DNA of 64,000 bases, taken from contig QUBV01000007.1 in NCBI GenBank assembly GCA_014338185.1, forward strand, positions 1-64,000, written 5' to 3'. Each line of letters opens with the position of its first letter. Position 1 is the first letter of the stretch. Positions 25,458-35,692 of this stretch are shown here, one piece after another. Under the pieces are notes generated by a model. That model searched no databases, was not told the origin of the DNA, and saw nothing but the letters and a program-made list of their open reading frames with translations. Origin of the DNA: Lysobacterales bacterium. Lineage in GTDB: Bacteria; Pseudomonadota; Gammaproteobacteria; Xanthomonadales; Rhodanobacteraceae. The translations under genes and the position numbers were made by a program.

Positions 25458-27005
25458 TCAGCCTCCGTAGGGTTGTGCACTGAAGCCGGTACCCGCGCCC
25501 GAGAATCGAATGGCGGCTGTGGCGTAGCCGGGTGCGAGCTCGGCGAACACGCCGCGCAGTGCGGCAAGGTCCCTGATCTTGCTCAGTGGGGCGAGATCGC
25601 CGCCGGGTAGCGCATTGCCGAGCGTGTTGTCGATGCTGCTGGCCGTGGCGAAGCATTGCAGCACCTGTGCCGTCGCGGCGGTGGTGATCCTGAAGCCGCG
25701 TGGCAGTTCGATAGGTTGCGTGCCGCCCATGCGTGACTGTGACTGCCAGCGATTGGGGAAGACCCGTGCGATGCCGCCGTTCTCGTCCTGCAGGAAGCAG
25801 TACACATGAGATTCACCGCTGGCCTGGATGCGGAAGCGCACCGAAGCTGCTGCGGTCGGACCCGGCGCGAATGCGGTGATGTTCAGTTGTGGCTGATTTG
25901 CCGTCGCCTCGATCTTGGCCATGACCTGTTGTGGGTCGGCGTCGAAGTGCGCGCGCAGCAGGGCCAGCGAGAACTCTCCCGTCCACGGCACGCCCAGCAG
26001 TTCGCAGTAACGGCGCAGCGCGGCTTTGAACGCCGCGGGCGTGGTGGGTTTGCCGTCGTCAGGCAACAGGCCGATCGCGACGAGGTGGCGGATGTAGAAC
26101 GCGAGCTTTTCGGCCCCGCTCATGCCGTCCTGCCAGTCCTCGATCTCGGCGGCCACATCGGCTTGCGTCGAATCCACCCCGAGGCACTTCCAGTACGGAA
26201 CCTTGGTGAGCTTGCCGATCAACTCGATGGCTGACAGTTCGACCAGGTTGCGCACCGCCACGGTCTTGCCGTCGGACTTGGAAAAGCTCGTCATGTAGTT
26301 GACGCCGAGCTTGGAGAATGCCGCTTCGCCGTCGATGCCGTCGCCTTCCTGCAGGATGGCGGCGCTGTTGCGCGAGTTGACCCCGGGTACGATGGTGAAG
26401 TCGCTCGCGCGCACCACGGTGAGATCCAGCGCCAGCATGTTGATCGAGGTGCTGCGCGACGCGCCTACGCCAAGGAAGTCCTTGCTCGCTATCCCGAGCG
26501 TAAGGCCCGCGTCGGCGGTCTTCTTGGCCAGGCTGTCATCGAACTGGGTGATCGAGCCGCGAATCGTGTAGGTGGGGATCAGGTCGGCCTGGAACGCGCT
26601 CAGCGAGTTCGCCTGCAGCATGTAGGTGCTGAGATTCTTCACGTCGTCGCCAAAGGCCATGGTGCGGATCGCATGGCTGCGGCGTGTCATCTGTGACATC
26701 GCCGAGATGAACATCTCGGTGGTGCCCGCTGGCACCTTGCCGGTCTTGTCGTTGAGATCCTCGACCAGCACCGAGGCGGCGGCGCCGTAGGTCTCGAGCA
26801 ACTCGTCCATGCAGCGCAGCGGCTTGTCGAAGTCGGTGACCACGCGCTTGACCGGCAGCATCGTGCCCTGACGGCGTGCCTCGTACTCCTTGAGCACCGG
26901 CGTGCGCGTGTCCGACAGCGTCTTGCAGCCGCCCAGTCCGCCCAGCAGTGTCAGCACGAGCGAAGCGGCGAGGATGCGCGATGCCTGGGCGGTCAGCGAT
27001 TGCAT
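25458..27005 (-). CDS. CsgG-like outer-membrane lipoprotein with DUF4384 domain
   Basis: 515 residues. Lipobox GGLGGC (Cys27). Residues about 50-275 match the CsgG/HfaB export-channel fold: ASVLVEDLNDKTGKVPAGTT, then TYTIRGSITQFDDSLAKKTA, LALDLTVVRASDF and a final VRNLVELSAIELIGKL. A helical stretch (AAFKAALRRYCELLGVPW) follows, then a DUF4384-like domain at about 375-480 (SGESHVYCFLQDENGGIARVF). CsgG forms a nonameric pore that exports curlin. Fusion to DUF4384 is unusual for a curli channel. It overlaps the upstream gene by 13 nt. Confidence 0.8.
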   Translation of the reverse strand: MQSLTAQASRILAASLVLTLLGGLGGCKTLSDTRTPVLKEYEARRQGTMLPVKRVVTDFDKPLRCMDELLETYGAAASVLVEDLNDKTGKVPAGTTEMFISAMSQMTRRSHAIRTMAFGDDVKNLSTYMLQANSLSAFQADLIPTYTIRGSITQFDDSLAKKTADAGLTLGIASKDFLGVGASRSTSINMLALDLTVVRASDFTIVPGVNSRNSAAILQEGDGIDGEAAFSKLGVNYMTSFSKSDGKTVAVRNLVELSAIELIGKLTKVPYWKCLGVDSTQADVAAEIEDWQDGMSGAEKLAFYIRHLVAIGLLPDDGKPTTPAAFKAALRRYCELLGVPWTGEFSLALLRAHFDADPQQVMAKIEATANQPQLNITAFAPGPTAAASVRFRIQASGESHVYCFLQDENGGIARVFPNRWQSQSRMGGTQPIELPRGFRITTAATAQVLQCFATASSIDNTLGNALPGGDLAPLSKIRDLAALRGVFAELAPGYATAAIRFSGAGTGFSAQPYGG

Positions 27006-27301
27006 AGCTGGACGATATTGCCGGTCACCACCGTGACGACGCGGCGCGGTGTCGCGCCGGTGCGCGACGGTGTGGGTTGCGAGGCGACATTCATGTCGCA
27101 GCCATCGCCGGTCTGGCCATCCGTCGCCGCGGCGCCATGGCGGCGGTCGCGCCGGTTGTCCTGGTAACGGTGGATCTTGGACAGCTCCTTCACCACGCTG
27201 GCGCGCGTACCCTCGTCCAGATCCTTGAGGCTCGTGGCAATGCTGCCTGCGGATACGGTGCTGCTGGCGAGCATGAGCAGGATCAGCGTGAAAGTTTTCA
27301 T
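26993..27301 (-). CDS. Small secreted basic protein of the fibre operon
   Basis: 102 residues, signal peptide 1-19 (ending VSAGS). The mature part is basic and Arg/Asp-rich (SKIHRYQDNRRDRRHG) with two Cys. By position, between the repeat protein and the CsgG-like channel, it could be a CsgE/CsgF-like accessory or minor subunit, but no homology is visible. Overlaps the channel gene. Confidence 0.65.
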   Translation of the reverse strand: MKTFTLILLMLASSTVSAGSIATSLKDLDEGTRASVVKELSKIHRYQDNRRDRRHGAAATDGQTGDGCDMNVASQPTPSRTGATPRRVVTVVTGNIVQLCNR

Positions 27302-27323
27302 GGGCGCGTCTCCGTTGGTGGAG

Positions 27324-27349
27324 CGGCGGCGGAGCAGGCTCCGCCGCCG
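27324..27349 (-). terminator. Attenuator-like hairpin behind the repeat-protein gene
   Basis: A perfect 11-bp stem (CGGCGGCGGAG and its complement) with a 4-nt loop lies 9 nt after the stop of the repeat-protein gene and before the next gene. This is where a partial terminator would raise the amount of fibre subunit relative to the export genes. Confidence 0.65.
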
Positions 27350-27357
27350 TCGGGGCG

Positions 27358-27831
27358 TTACTCGGCGTTGCCGACCTTGAGGTTCTGGGTGGACTTGGAG
27401 CCCATCACTGCGGCGTTGGTGACGATGATGTTCTTGGTGGTCAGCGTGGCCTCGCCGCCGTTGGCGGCATTGCCGAGCTTGACGTTCTGCTTGGCGGTCG
27501 AGCCCATCACCGCGGCGTTGGTCTGGATCAGGTTGTCGAACTTCACGGTGGCCTTGCCGCCATCGCTGGCATTGCCGACCTGGGTGCTCTGCTCGGCCTT
27601 GGAGCCCATGACAGCCGCGTTGGTGACGATGACGTTCTTGCCGTTGACCGACGAGGTGCTGCCGTTCTTGGCGTTGCCGATGTCGATGTTCTGCTTGGCG
27701 GTCGAGCCCATCACCGCGGCGTTGGTGGTGATGACGTTGTCGATCTTGACGTCGGACTTGCTCTTCTGGGCATGGGCGGCCGGGGCGAACGCGAACGCGA
27801 GCAGCAGGGCGGAGGCGAGCTTGGCATTCAT
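27358..27831 (-). CDS. Secreted protein with four 34-residue curlin-like repeats
   Basis: 157 residues. Signal peptide 1-21 (ending AAHA). From residue 30 the protein is four consecutive 34-residue repeats, the last ending after 26. Each has the invariant TNAAVMGS, then a Gln, then VGNA or a close variant (xGNA). Repeats 1 and 3 resemble each other, as do 2 and 4, giving an A-B-A-B order. The spaced Gln and GNA recall curlin, so a beta-solenoid amyloid subunit is plausible. First gene of the operon that holds the CsgG-like channel. Confidence 0.8.
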   Translation of the reverse strand: MNAKLASALLLAFAFAPAAHAQKSKSDVKIDNVITTNAAVMGSTAKQNIDIGNAKNGSTSSVNGKNVIVTNAAVMGSKAEQSTQVGNASDGGKATVKFDNLIQTNAAVMGSTAKQNVKLGNAANGGEATLTTKNIIVTNAAVMGSKSTQNLKVGNAE

Positions 27832-28369
27832 GGCATGTACTCCTTGCAAGACGTGTAGGGTTGCGGGTTCGACACCGTGGGAACGGTGTTCGACGGGTCT
27901 GTCGCACAGGGAGGCCGGGAGGTTCAAAGTTTTTTGGCCTGCTCGTTCCAGGGGCAGCGGGAGTCGGCGCATCGCCGCAACTCGGTGCTCGCCCCGGACC
28001 GGGCCGCCCCAAGGTGCACGTCCGTGTGCGGGCGTTGGTCCCTGATGGATCGAGGGCGGCGTGCAGGGGCATGCCGGTGGGCACGACAAGCGCATCGCTG
28101 GTCGCGATTCTGCGCATCGATGGTGCGCGCCACATCCACAAATTTGTGGAGGCACATGGCGCGTGCATGGGGCGGCCGTGTGCGCTGGCGCCTCGTGCGC
28201 TCGGCGATGCGCGGCCGGCGGCGCAGGGCATCGCCTGCGCAGTTCGTGCGCGACGCGATGGCCGCAGCGTGTGGCCGGTGCGGGCGCGTGCTTGCGCCCG
28301 CGTATCAGGCGTGTCCGGCGTGCGCGCGGCCCGTCGTGGTTGGGTCCCGGGCCTGCCCGTCGGCAGCGC
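27832..28369. other. 538-bp leader region of the fibre operon
   Basis: No coding sequence I can support. It contains the palindrome at 28135-28150 and should hold the operon promoter, which I cannot locate by consensus; an ECF-type promoter would not look like a sigma-70 one. Base composition is as GC-rich as the coding DNA. Confidence 0.5.
28135..28150. promoter_or_regulatory. Palindromic operator-like site, copy 1
   Basis: TCCACAAATTTGTGGA is a perfect 16-bp palindrome, striking in GC-rich DNA, 304 bp upstream of the fibre operon start codon. Outer arms CGCGCCA and TGGCGCG could pair too, with unequal spacers. The identical 16-mer occurs upstream of the RiPP export genes. Confidence 0.65.
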
Positions 28370-28999
28370 TCACTGCCATTCGGTCAGGCCTTCGGCCGCA
28401 TTGACGCGCGGCCACGACGCGCGTGCCTTGAGGCGGGTCGCCAGTGCGGCGAGCGCGGGCCAGCTCGTGGCCGGGCGTGGCATGTTGCGCGACCAGCGCA
28501 TGAGCATGAGCACGTACAGGTCCACGAGGCTGAATTCGGCGCCGAGCATGTACGGCCCCGGCGTGGCCAGCTGGGCATCGATGCGGGCCCAGCATTTTTC
28601 GATGCCGATGCCTGCGGCCTGCTTGATCTGGTCGGCGGCCGCGGGCAGGTGGTCGGCCGGGAAGAACCACTGCCGGAACAGCGGCTGCAGCGTGTTGGCC
28701 AGGTACAGCATCCACTGCAGGTAGTCGGCCCGCGCGGGACTCGTGGCCGCCGGCGCGAGGCCTGCTTCGGGATGGCGCTCGGCCAGCAGCATCGCTAGCG
28801 CGGCAGCCTCGGTGTGGGGTCGGCCATCGACCACGAGCGTGGGCAGCACGCCTTGCGGATTGATCGCCAGGTACGCGGCACTGCGGTTCTCGCCCTTGCT
28901 GATGTCCACGCATTTGAGCTCGTAGGGCACGCCGATTTCCAGCAGTGCCAGATGCACGACGAGATTGGCTGAACCGGGCGAGTAGTAGAGCGTGTACAT
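28370..28999 (-). CDS. Glutathione S-transferase family protein
   Basis: 209 residues. The N-terminal thioredoxin-like domain has YYSPGSANLVVHLALLEIGV and the cis-Pro segment PQGVLPTLVVDG; the C-terminal domain is all-helical with FSLVDLYVLMLMRW. Likely a cytosolic conjugating or reducing enzyme; substrate unknown. Confidence 0.88.
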   Translation of the reverse strand: MYTLYYSPGSANLVVHLALLEIGVPYELKCVDISKGENRSAAYLAINPQGVLPTLVVDGRPHTEAAALAMLLAERHPEAGLAPAATSPARADYLQWMLYLANTLQPLFRQWFFPADHLPAAADQIKQAAGIGIEKCWARIDAQLATPGPYMLGAEFSLVDLYVLMLMRWSRNMPRPATSWPALAALATRLKARASWPRVNAAEGLTEWQ

Positions 29000-29116
29000 G
29001 GGAATCCTCGGACGGGAAGGGCGTGGCCATGCCGTCGCGTTGGCCGCCAGCCATGCATCGTGCCATGCCGGCGCGCGTGGGGCAGCACGCCACGGGTGAT
29101 GTGGATATGCCCCGGC

Positions 29117-29623
29117 TCACCCGGCTGCGGGCAGTTCCTCGTCGCGCAGACTCACGTACACGAGCACGCCCAGCATCAGCATGAAGCAGCGGAATGCGGC
29201 TTCCAGGCCGTTCCACTGCGTCGACATCCACATGCCGAACCATTCGCCACCGATCGACATGAAGCCGACCTGCCATACGAGGAAGCCGAGCGTGAGGCCG
29301 GCGATCGCGGGCGACTTGGCGCGCTGGAAGGCGACCGCCGATGCGCGGCGCTGGCGCCACAGGCGCAGCGCGCCGAACCCGCACAGCAGCGCGGTGGCGA
29401 GTTCGCCGGCGATGATGAGCGCGTAGGCCAGGTGCTGCAGCATGGGGTGGCTGATCGCGCGCCAGGAGATGGTGGTGTCGGGAAACACCGTGTCCATCGC
29501 CAGCACATGCTGCACGAAGGCGAGGTTGCTGCCGTAGTCGGTGAGGTTGCCCAATGCGACCAGGCCGGCGTACAGCGCCACCGCCGCCACGGCCAGCAGC
29601 TTGGACAGGCGCACTACCGGCAT
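29117..29623 (-). CDS. DUF2165-like four-TM membrane protein
   Basis: 168 residues with four membrane helices. The loop NLTDYGSNLAFVQHVLAMDT, then WRAISHP and the last-helix region GGEWFGMWMSTQWNG match the DUF2165 family of small integral membrane proteins, function unknown. I start it at the ATG at 29623. Confidence 0.75.
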   Translation of the reverse strand: MPVVRLSKLLAVAAVALYAGLVALGNLTDYGSNLAFVQHVLAMDTVFPDTTISWRAISHPMLQHLAYALIIAGELATALLCGFGALRLWRQRRASAVAFQRAKSPAIAGLTLGFLVWQVGFMSIGGEWFGMWMSTQWNGLEAAFRCFMLMLGVLVYVSLRDEELPAAG

Positions 29624-29663
29624 CGGCGGCTGCCTGCGGCCGTGGCGGCGGAGCGGCACCGGT

Positions 29664-30911
29664 TCATTGCGCCGGATACCGGATCGGGAACGCCCACGCC
29701 CCGACCGCGTCGGGGTCGGCATCGGCGTCGAGCACCGCGTAGCTCGGCGGCATCAGCGCGAACCGGGGCGAGGGCGCATGCAGACCGAGGTCGTCGAACA
29801 GGCCGTTGCGCTCGTTGAGGCCGCCGGCCAGGCCGGTGGCCTGGTAACGCTCGAACACGTAGGGCACGCCTTCCGACAGCAGCGGGTCGTTGGCATCGGA
29901 CACGTGGAAGTGCAGGTGGGCCTCGCTGGAGTTGCCGCTGTTGCCGAGCAGGGCGATGACCTGCCCGCGCCGTACGCGTTCGCCCACCCGCACGCGCAGG
30001 CTGCCCGGCTGCAGGTGGGCATAGAACGCGTAGTGGCCGCCGCCGATGTCCTGCATGATGTAGTTGCCTGCCGCCATCTCCATGGTCGCGTTGGGCGGGT
30101 TGTGCGGTGGCGTGCCTTCGGCCATGCCGTCGCGGATGCGCGAGATCGTGCCGTCGGCCACCGCGAGGATCGGCTCGCCCCAGGCGAGGTAGCTCGCGTT
30201 GCGGTCGAGCGGTCCGATCGCGCGATGGGCGTCGGCATCGACCTTGACCCAGTCGATCGCATAGCGCTCGGGCACGTGGTAGCGACCGACGATCGGGTCG
30301 CCACCGCCATCGCGGAGCGGGATCAGCGTGCGCCGGTGCACGCCGAAGTCGTTGGGCGAGTCGCCCGCGACCCAGCCGTGGCCGGCGAACGGCAGGCCCA
30401 CCACGACCGGCGCTGCGCGTGACACCGGCGTGTCGCTGCCGGCCGTGCTGCGGGTGGTGGCGGCCGCGTTGCAGTCGGTGCTGTCGACTTCGTGCCGCAG
30501 CGCGTCGGGCAGCGGCAGGTTGTTGTCGAGCACGAGGAAAAAGTACACCACCGCGCCGCCGCCTGCGGGCACGTCGACCGGGTGCAGTGCGCTGGCACCG
30601 GGCGCGGGATTGGGCAGCGGAGTCATCCGCGCGTCGTAGACCAGCGCATTGGGCGCGATCGCATCGCCCTGGTAACGACGCAGCGGTTGCGCGTCGCTGC
30701 TTGCGCGCACATCGACGATGCGCGCGCAGCCGCCGCCGAAGTTGCGCACGTCGAGTTCGTACACGAGCGCGCGTCCGGCCGGCGTCGGCAGCACCTCGAG
30801 CTCGTGGTGCACCTTGACCGTGAGCGCCGCGGCATGGGCGGCGCCGGCCAGGCCAAGGCCGAGCAGGTGGCAGCACAGGGCGTGCGGGATGCGACGTGGT
30901 GCAAGCGACAT
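29664..30911 (-). CDS. Secreted M23-family metallopeptidase
   Basis: 415 residues with a signal peptide. After a 190-residue N-terminal region comes a lysostaphin-type peptidase domain: FGVHRRTLIPL, WGEPILAVADGTISRI, HYAFYAHLQPGSLRVRVGER and HLHFHVSD. The second zinc-ligand motif HxH is intact. The first ligand His-x3-Asp is less obvious, so activity is likely but not certain. It would cleave peptidoglycan cross-links or act as an LytM-like scaffold. Confidence 0.8.
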   Translation of the reverse strand: MSLAPRRIPHALCCHLLGLGLAGAAHAAALTVKVHHELEVLPTPAGRALVYELDVRNFGGGCARIVDVRASSDAQPLRRYQGDAIAPNALVYDARMTPLPNPAPGASALHPVDVPAGGGAVVYFFLVLDNNLPLPDALRHEVDSTDCNAAATTRSTAGSDTPVSRAAPVVVGLPFAGHGWVAGDSPNDFGVHRRTLIPLRDGGGDPIVGRYHVPERYAIDWVKVDADAHRAIGPLDRNASYLAWGEPILAVADGTISRIRDGMAEGTPPHNPPNATMEMAAGNYIMQDIGGGHYAFYAHLQPGSLRVRVGERVRRGQVIALLGNSGNSSEAHLHFHVSDANDPLLSEGVPYVFERYQATGLAGGLNERNGLFDDLGLHAPSPRFALMPPSYAVLDADADPDAVGAWAFPIRYPAQ

Positions 30912-31014
30912 CGGTGCAACTCCGGGGTGGGCCCGCGGGGGAAACGCGCAGAATCGCGCCATGCCGGATCATGCGCGGTGCCGCGGGCCCGGGGCAAGCG
31001 CACGGCCGATTGCG

Positions 31015-31043
31015 CTGCAGCGCCCGGCGCCGACCGTTATAAT
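31015..31043 (+). promoter_or_regulatory. Probable sigma-70 promoter of hppA
   Basis: A perfect -10 box TATAAT at 31038-31043 with 17-bp spacing to CTGCAG, a poor -35. The hppA start codon is 60 bp downstream. A perfect TATAAT is rare in this GC-rich DNA. Confidence 0.6.
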
Positions 31044-31102
31044 CGTCCCGTTTTGCCCTGTATTCCCGCCGTTCCACCCACCTTGCCTCCAAGGGGACAT
31101 CG

Positions 31103-33154
<2,052 letters not shown>

Positions 33155-33177
33155 TCGGCACTGCCAGGCGTACACGT

Positions 33178-33204
33178 CGACGGCGGCCCGCAAGGCCGCC
33201 GTCG
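33178..33204 (+). terminator. Terminator hairpin after hppA
   Basis: A perfect 11-bp stem (CGACGGCGGCC and complement) with a 5-nt loop 24 nt after the hppA stop. No T run, but the position between convergent genes fits. Confidence 0.65.
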
Positions 33205-33271
33205 TCGTATGCGGGCCAGCGCGGCATCCGCGCGGGCGCGGACATGGCGACCGCCGCGCCGCATGCCGGCC

Positions 33272-34975
33272 TCAGTCGCAGCCGGACCACCAGCACGGAT
33301 TGGCGGTGATGAACTGCTGCAGCGCCTGCTGCTTGGGCGTGTTGGTCTGGTCGAGATATTCGACCGCGCCCCAGTTGCCCCACTTGTCGTACGTGCCCGA
33401 GGCGGTGAAGTGCATGAACAGTTCGCCGCCGTGGTCGCGCCATGCGTTCAGGTGGCTGGTGTAGGCGGCGCCCATGCGCGCGTCGCGGTTGGCGTTGGTC
33501 AACAGCGTGGTGAGCGCCACGTTGTTCTCCGCGCCGCCATAGCCGACCAGGTGCTGGCCGCCTTCGTAGCTGATCAGGCGCAGGTTGCGCTGCACGGCCG
33601 TGGCGTGGTGCGCATCGATCCAGCCGCTGGCGAGCGCGAGCGCGCCAGCGCCGGGTCCGCCGGGCAGTTGGCCGCCCACGTTGAACTCGTCGAACAGCGT
33701 GTCCAGTGTCCATGACGCGACCGTGGCCTGGGTGCCGGGGTCGCCGATGTAGCCGCCGATGTAGGGCGCGATCGCGACCGCATCCAGACCATGCGCGCTG
33801 CACGGCGCGCCGGCGCTCCACTGCGGACAGTCGGCCGCCTGCTGCTGGGTCCAGGCATTGGCGGCCTGGGCGCCGAGCACGCAGGTGATGCGCGTGGCGT
33901 CGCTGCCCCAGGCGGTCTTCCACAGCTCGCACATGCGCGCGCTGCGCTGGCCGTACCAGCTCAGCTGCAGTTCGAAGTCGGATGCGACGTTGCCCCAGGC
34001 GGCGATGCCCATGGCGCGCGCATAGTCGGCCTGCGAGAACTGGCCGTTCCACACCTCGTTGGAGTATTCGATGTAGACGCGCCGGTTGCGTTGCAGCAGC
34101 GCGTGCACGCGCTGCGCGAACTGCACCATGTAGTCGTCGCTGGCCCGGTGCGGCATGTTGAACCACGGGTCGGCGTCGAGGCGATTGGCCAGTTCGACCA
34201 TCAGCTCCAGTGGCACGCCGCCGCCGCTGGTCCAGCGCACGTGGTCGGGCCGAGGCCGGTCGGCGAATTCCTGCTGCTGCGAATCGTTGGTGTTCATCCA
34301 GTCCATGAAGCGCAGCGCCTTGTTGCGGCGGACCAGCGCGAGGAAATCGGGATGGAACAGCTGCGAGGGGCCGCTGTGCTCGTCGTAGCCGGGCATCCAC
34401 ACGTGGACCGCGCGCGGCGGGTTGGCCGCGTCGATCGCGTCGAAGCGCATCATCCAGCCGCCCTGGCCCGCGTCGACGTCGACCACGTCGCGGCCGGGTT
34501 GCGACAGTGCGAGGTTCTTCTGCGCGGCAAAGTGGTAGCTGATCGTCGCGCTGCCGTCGTAGGTGACCACGTAGCGACCGCCCGGATAGTGCCCGGCCAG
34601 GTCGCCGAAGAAGAACAGCGTGGACACCGCGTTGTAGCTGGCCGCGCCACAACCGGGATTGCCCGCCACCGGTGCGAGCGAGCGCAGGTAGCCGTTCTCG
34701 TCGAGGTCGAGGCAGCCTTCCTCGCCGGTATCCCACACGCCGCCCGTGGTGTCCTGGGTGATCCACTCGCGCGACTGCTTCATCACGTCGACGAAGTTGT
34801 AGCTGCTCGACCAGTCGGTCACGCCGTCGAGGTTGCTGCCCAGCGGCGAGCGATGATTGGCGGGGAAGTCGAAGCCGTCGTGGAACACGGTGTCGAAGCC
34901 GAGCACCGGACCGGCCGGCGCGATGAGCGCGCTGCCGAGGAAGGCAAGGCGAAGCCACAGGGGCGGTGTGTGCAT
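33272..34975 (-). CDS. Secreted cellulose-binding/glycoside-hydrolase-like protein
   Basis: 567 residues, signal peptide (ending PVLGF). Core motifs VYIEYSNEVWNGQFSQADYA and DADPWFNMPHRASDDY occur in bacterial proteins annotated as cellulose-binding-domain or TIM-barrel glycan hydrolases. The Glu in SNEVWN is a good catalytic candidate. Cys-containing C-terminus (NPCWWSGCD). Substrate unknown; polysaccharide attack outside the cell is inferred. The ATG at 34975 begins the signal peptide. Confidence 0.65.
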   Translation of the reverse strand: MHTPPLWLRLAFLGSALIAPAGPVLGFDTVFHDGFDFPANHRSPLGSNLDGVTDWSSSYNFVDVMKQSREWITQDTTGGVWDTGEEGCLDLDENGYLRSLAPVAGNPGCGAASYNAVSTLFFFGDLAGHYPGGRYVVTYDGSATISYHFAAQKNLALSQPGRDVVDVDAGQGGWMMRFDAIDAANPPRAVHVWMPGYDEHSGPSQLFHPDFLALVRRNKALRFMDWMNTNDSQQQEFADRPRPDHVRWTSGGGVPLELMVELANRLDADPWFNMPHRASDDYMVQFAQRVHALLQRNRRVYIEYSNEVWNGQFSQADYARAMGIAAWGNVASDFELQLSWYGQRSARMCELWKTAWGSDATRITCVLGAQAANAWTQQQAADCPQWSAGAPCSAHGLDAVAIAPYIGGYIGDPGTQATVASWTLDTLFDEFNVGGQLPGGPGAGALALASGWIDAHHATAVQRNLRLISYEGGQHLVGYGGAENNVALTTLLTNANRDARMGAAYTSHLNAWRDHGGELFMHFTASGTYDKWGNWGAVEYLDQTNTPKQQALQQFITANPCWWSGCD

Positions 34976-35508
34976 GGTCCTGCTCCACAAGATCTGGAAG
35001 GGGCCGGGCGACCGCGTCGGCTGGGTGCATTGTCGCGCGATGAAAACAGAGTGTCGCGGGTGGCGCGAGCGCTGTCCGCGCGCCGGCCGCGCCAGCGGAT
35101 GCACATCGTTCGCATTTGCCATTGACCGGGTCCTGCGGGGCGGCACGCACCCTCGCGAGGATTGCTGCGCATGCGTCGATGTCGCGCGGCTGATTGCGGC
35201 AAATTGCCGCATCGTCGTGCTGCGTTGCACGAGGCTCGGGGTGCACCGTCCGCGAGCTGTCACAGCGCACAAACGCGCGGGCGTGACACGTCCTTGGCGA
35301 CTTGCGCCGGATGTGCGCACCACGGTCCTGGCCGGCGCCTGCTTGACCCAAATCAAGACCGCGCGAGAGCGCGCCGCAAACGCACGCGCAGCAAGGCCGC
35401 GCGCGGCTTTTATTGGGTTTTGGAATCTGTTAGCGTCCCGTTCATCTGGACTTTGCAACAGCGCCATGGTGCGGCCACCGTGGCGTGCCCATGCGCGCAG
35501 GAGGGGAC
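34976..35508. other. 533-bp upstream region of the respiratory operon
   Basis: No gene seen. It includes the FNR/Dnr-type site at 35343-35356 and, nearer the first gene, a locally AT-richer stretch (GCTTTTATTGGGTTTTGGAA) that could hold the promoter. Confidence 0.5.
35343..35356 (+). promoter_or_regulatory. FNR/Anr/Dnr-type binding site
   Basis: TTGACCCAAATCAA matches the consensus TTGAT-N4-ATCAA with one difference. It lies 153 bp before the first gene of the respiratory operon. FNR-type proteins act in response to oxygen loss and Dnr-type to NO, so either would fit. Confidence 0.7.
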
Positions 35509-35673
35509 ATGACAACACCGACCGAACACGACGATCCCAATGAAGCCGTGCCGTGGATGCAGCAGCTGCTGGACAGCCCGTTCATCCTGCTGACCTTGGG
35601 CGTGCTGATCCCGATGCTGGTCTACAACGTGTGGGGTGTCATCGACATCCTGCTCGTGCCCGTCTCCAAGTAA
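35509..35673 (+). CDS. Small single-TM subunit of the respiratory operon
   Basis: 54 residues with one membrane helix (FILLTLGVLIPMLVYNVWGV). Starts at the ATG at 35509 after a strong GGAGGGG site. B-type (ba3-like) oxidases have a comparable one-helix subunit IIa, and its position right before subunit II supports that role, though there is no sequence signature. Confidence 0.7.
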   Translation: MTTPTEHDDPNEAVPWMQQLLDSPFILLTLGVLIPMLVYNVWGVIDILLVPVSK

Positions 35674-35692
35674 GCGCCAGGGGAATCCACAC

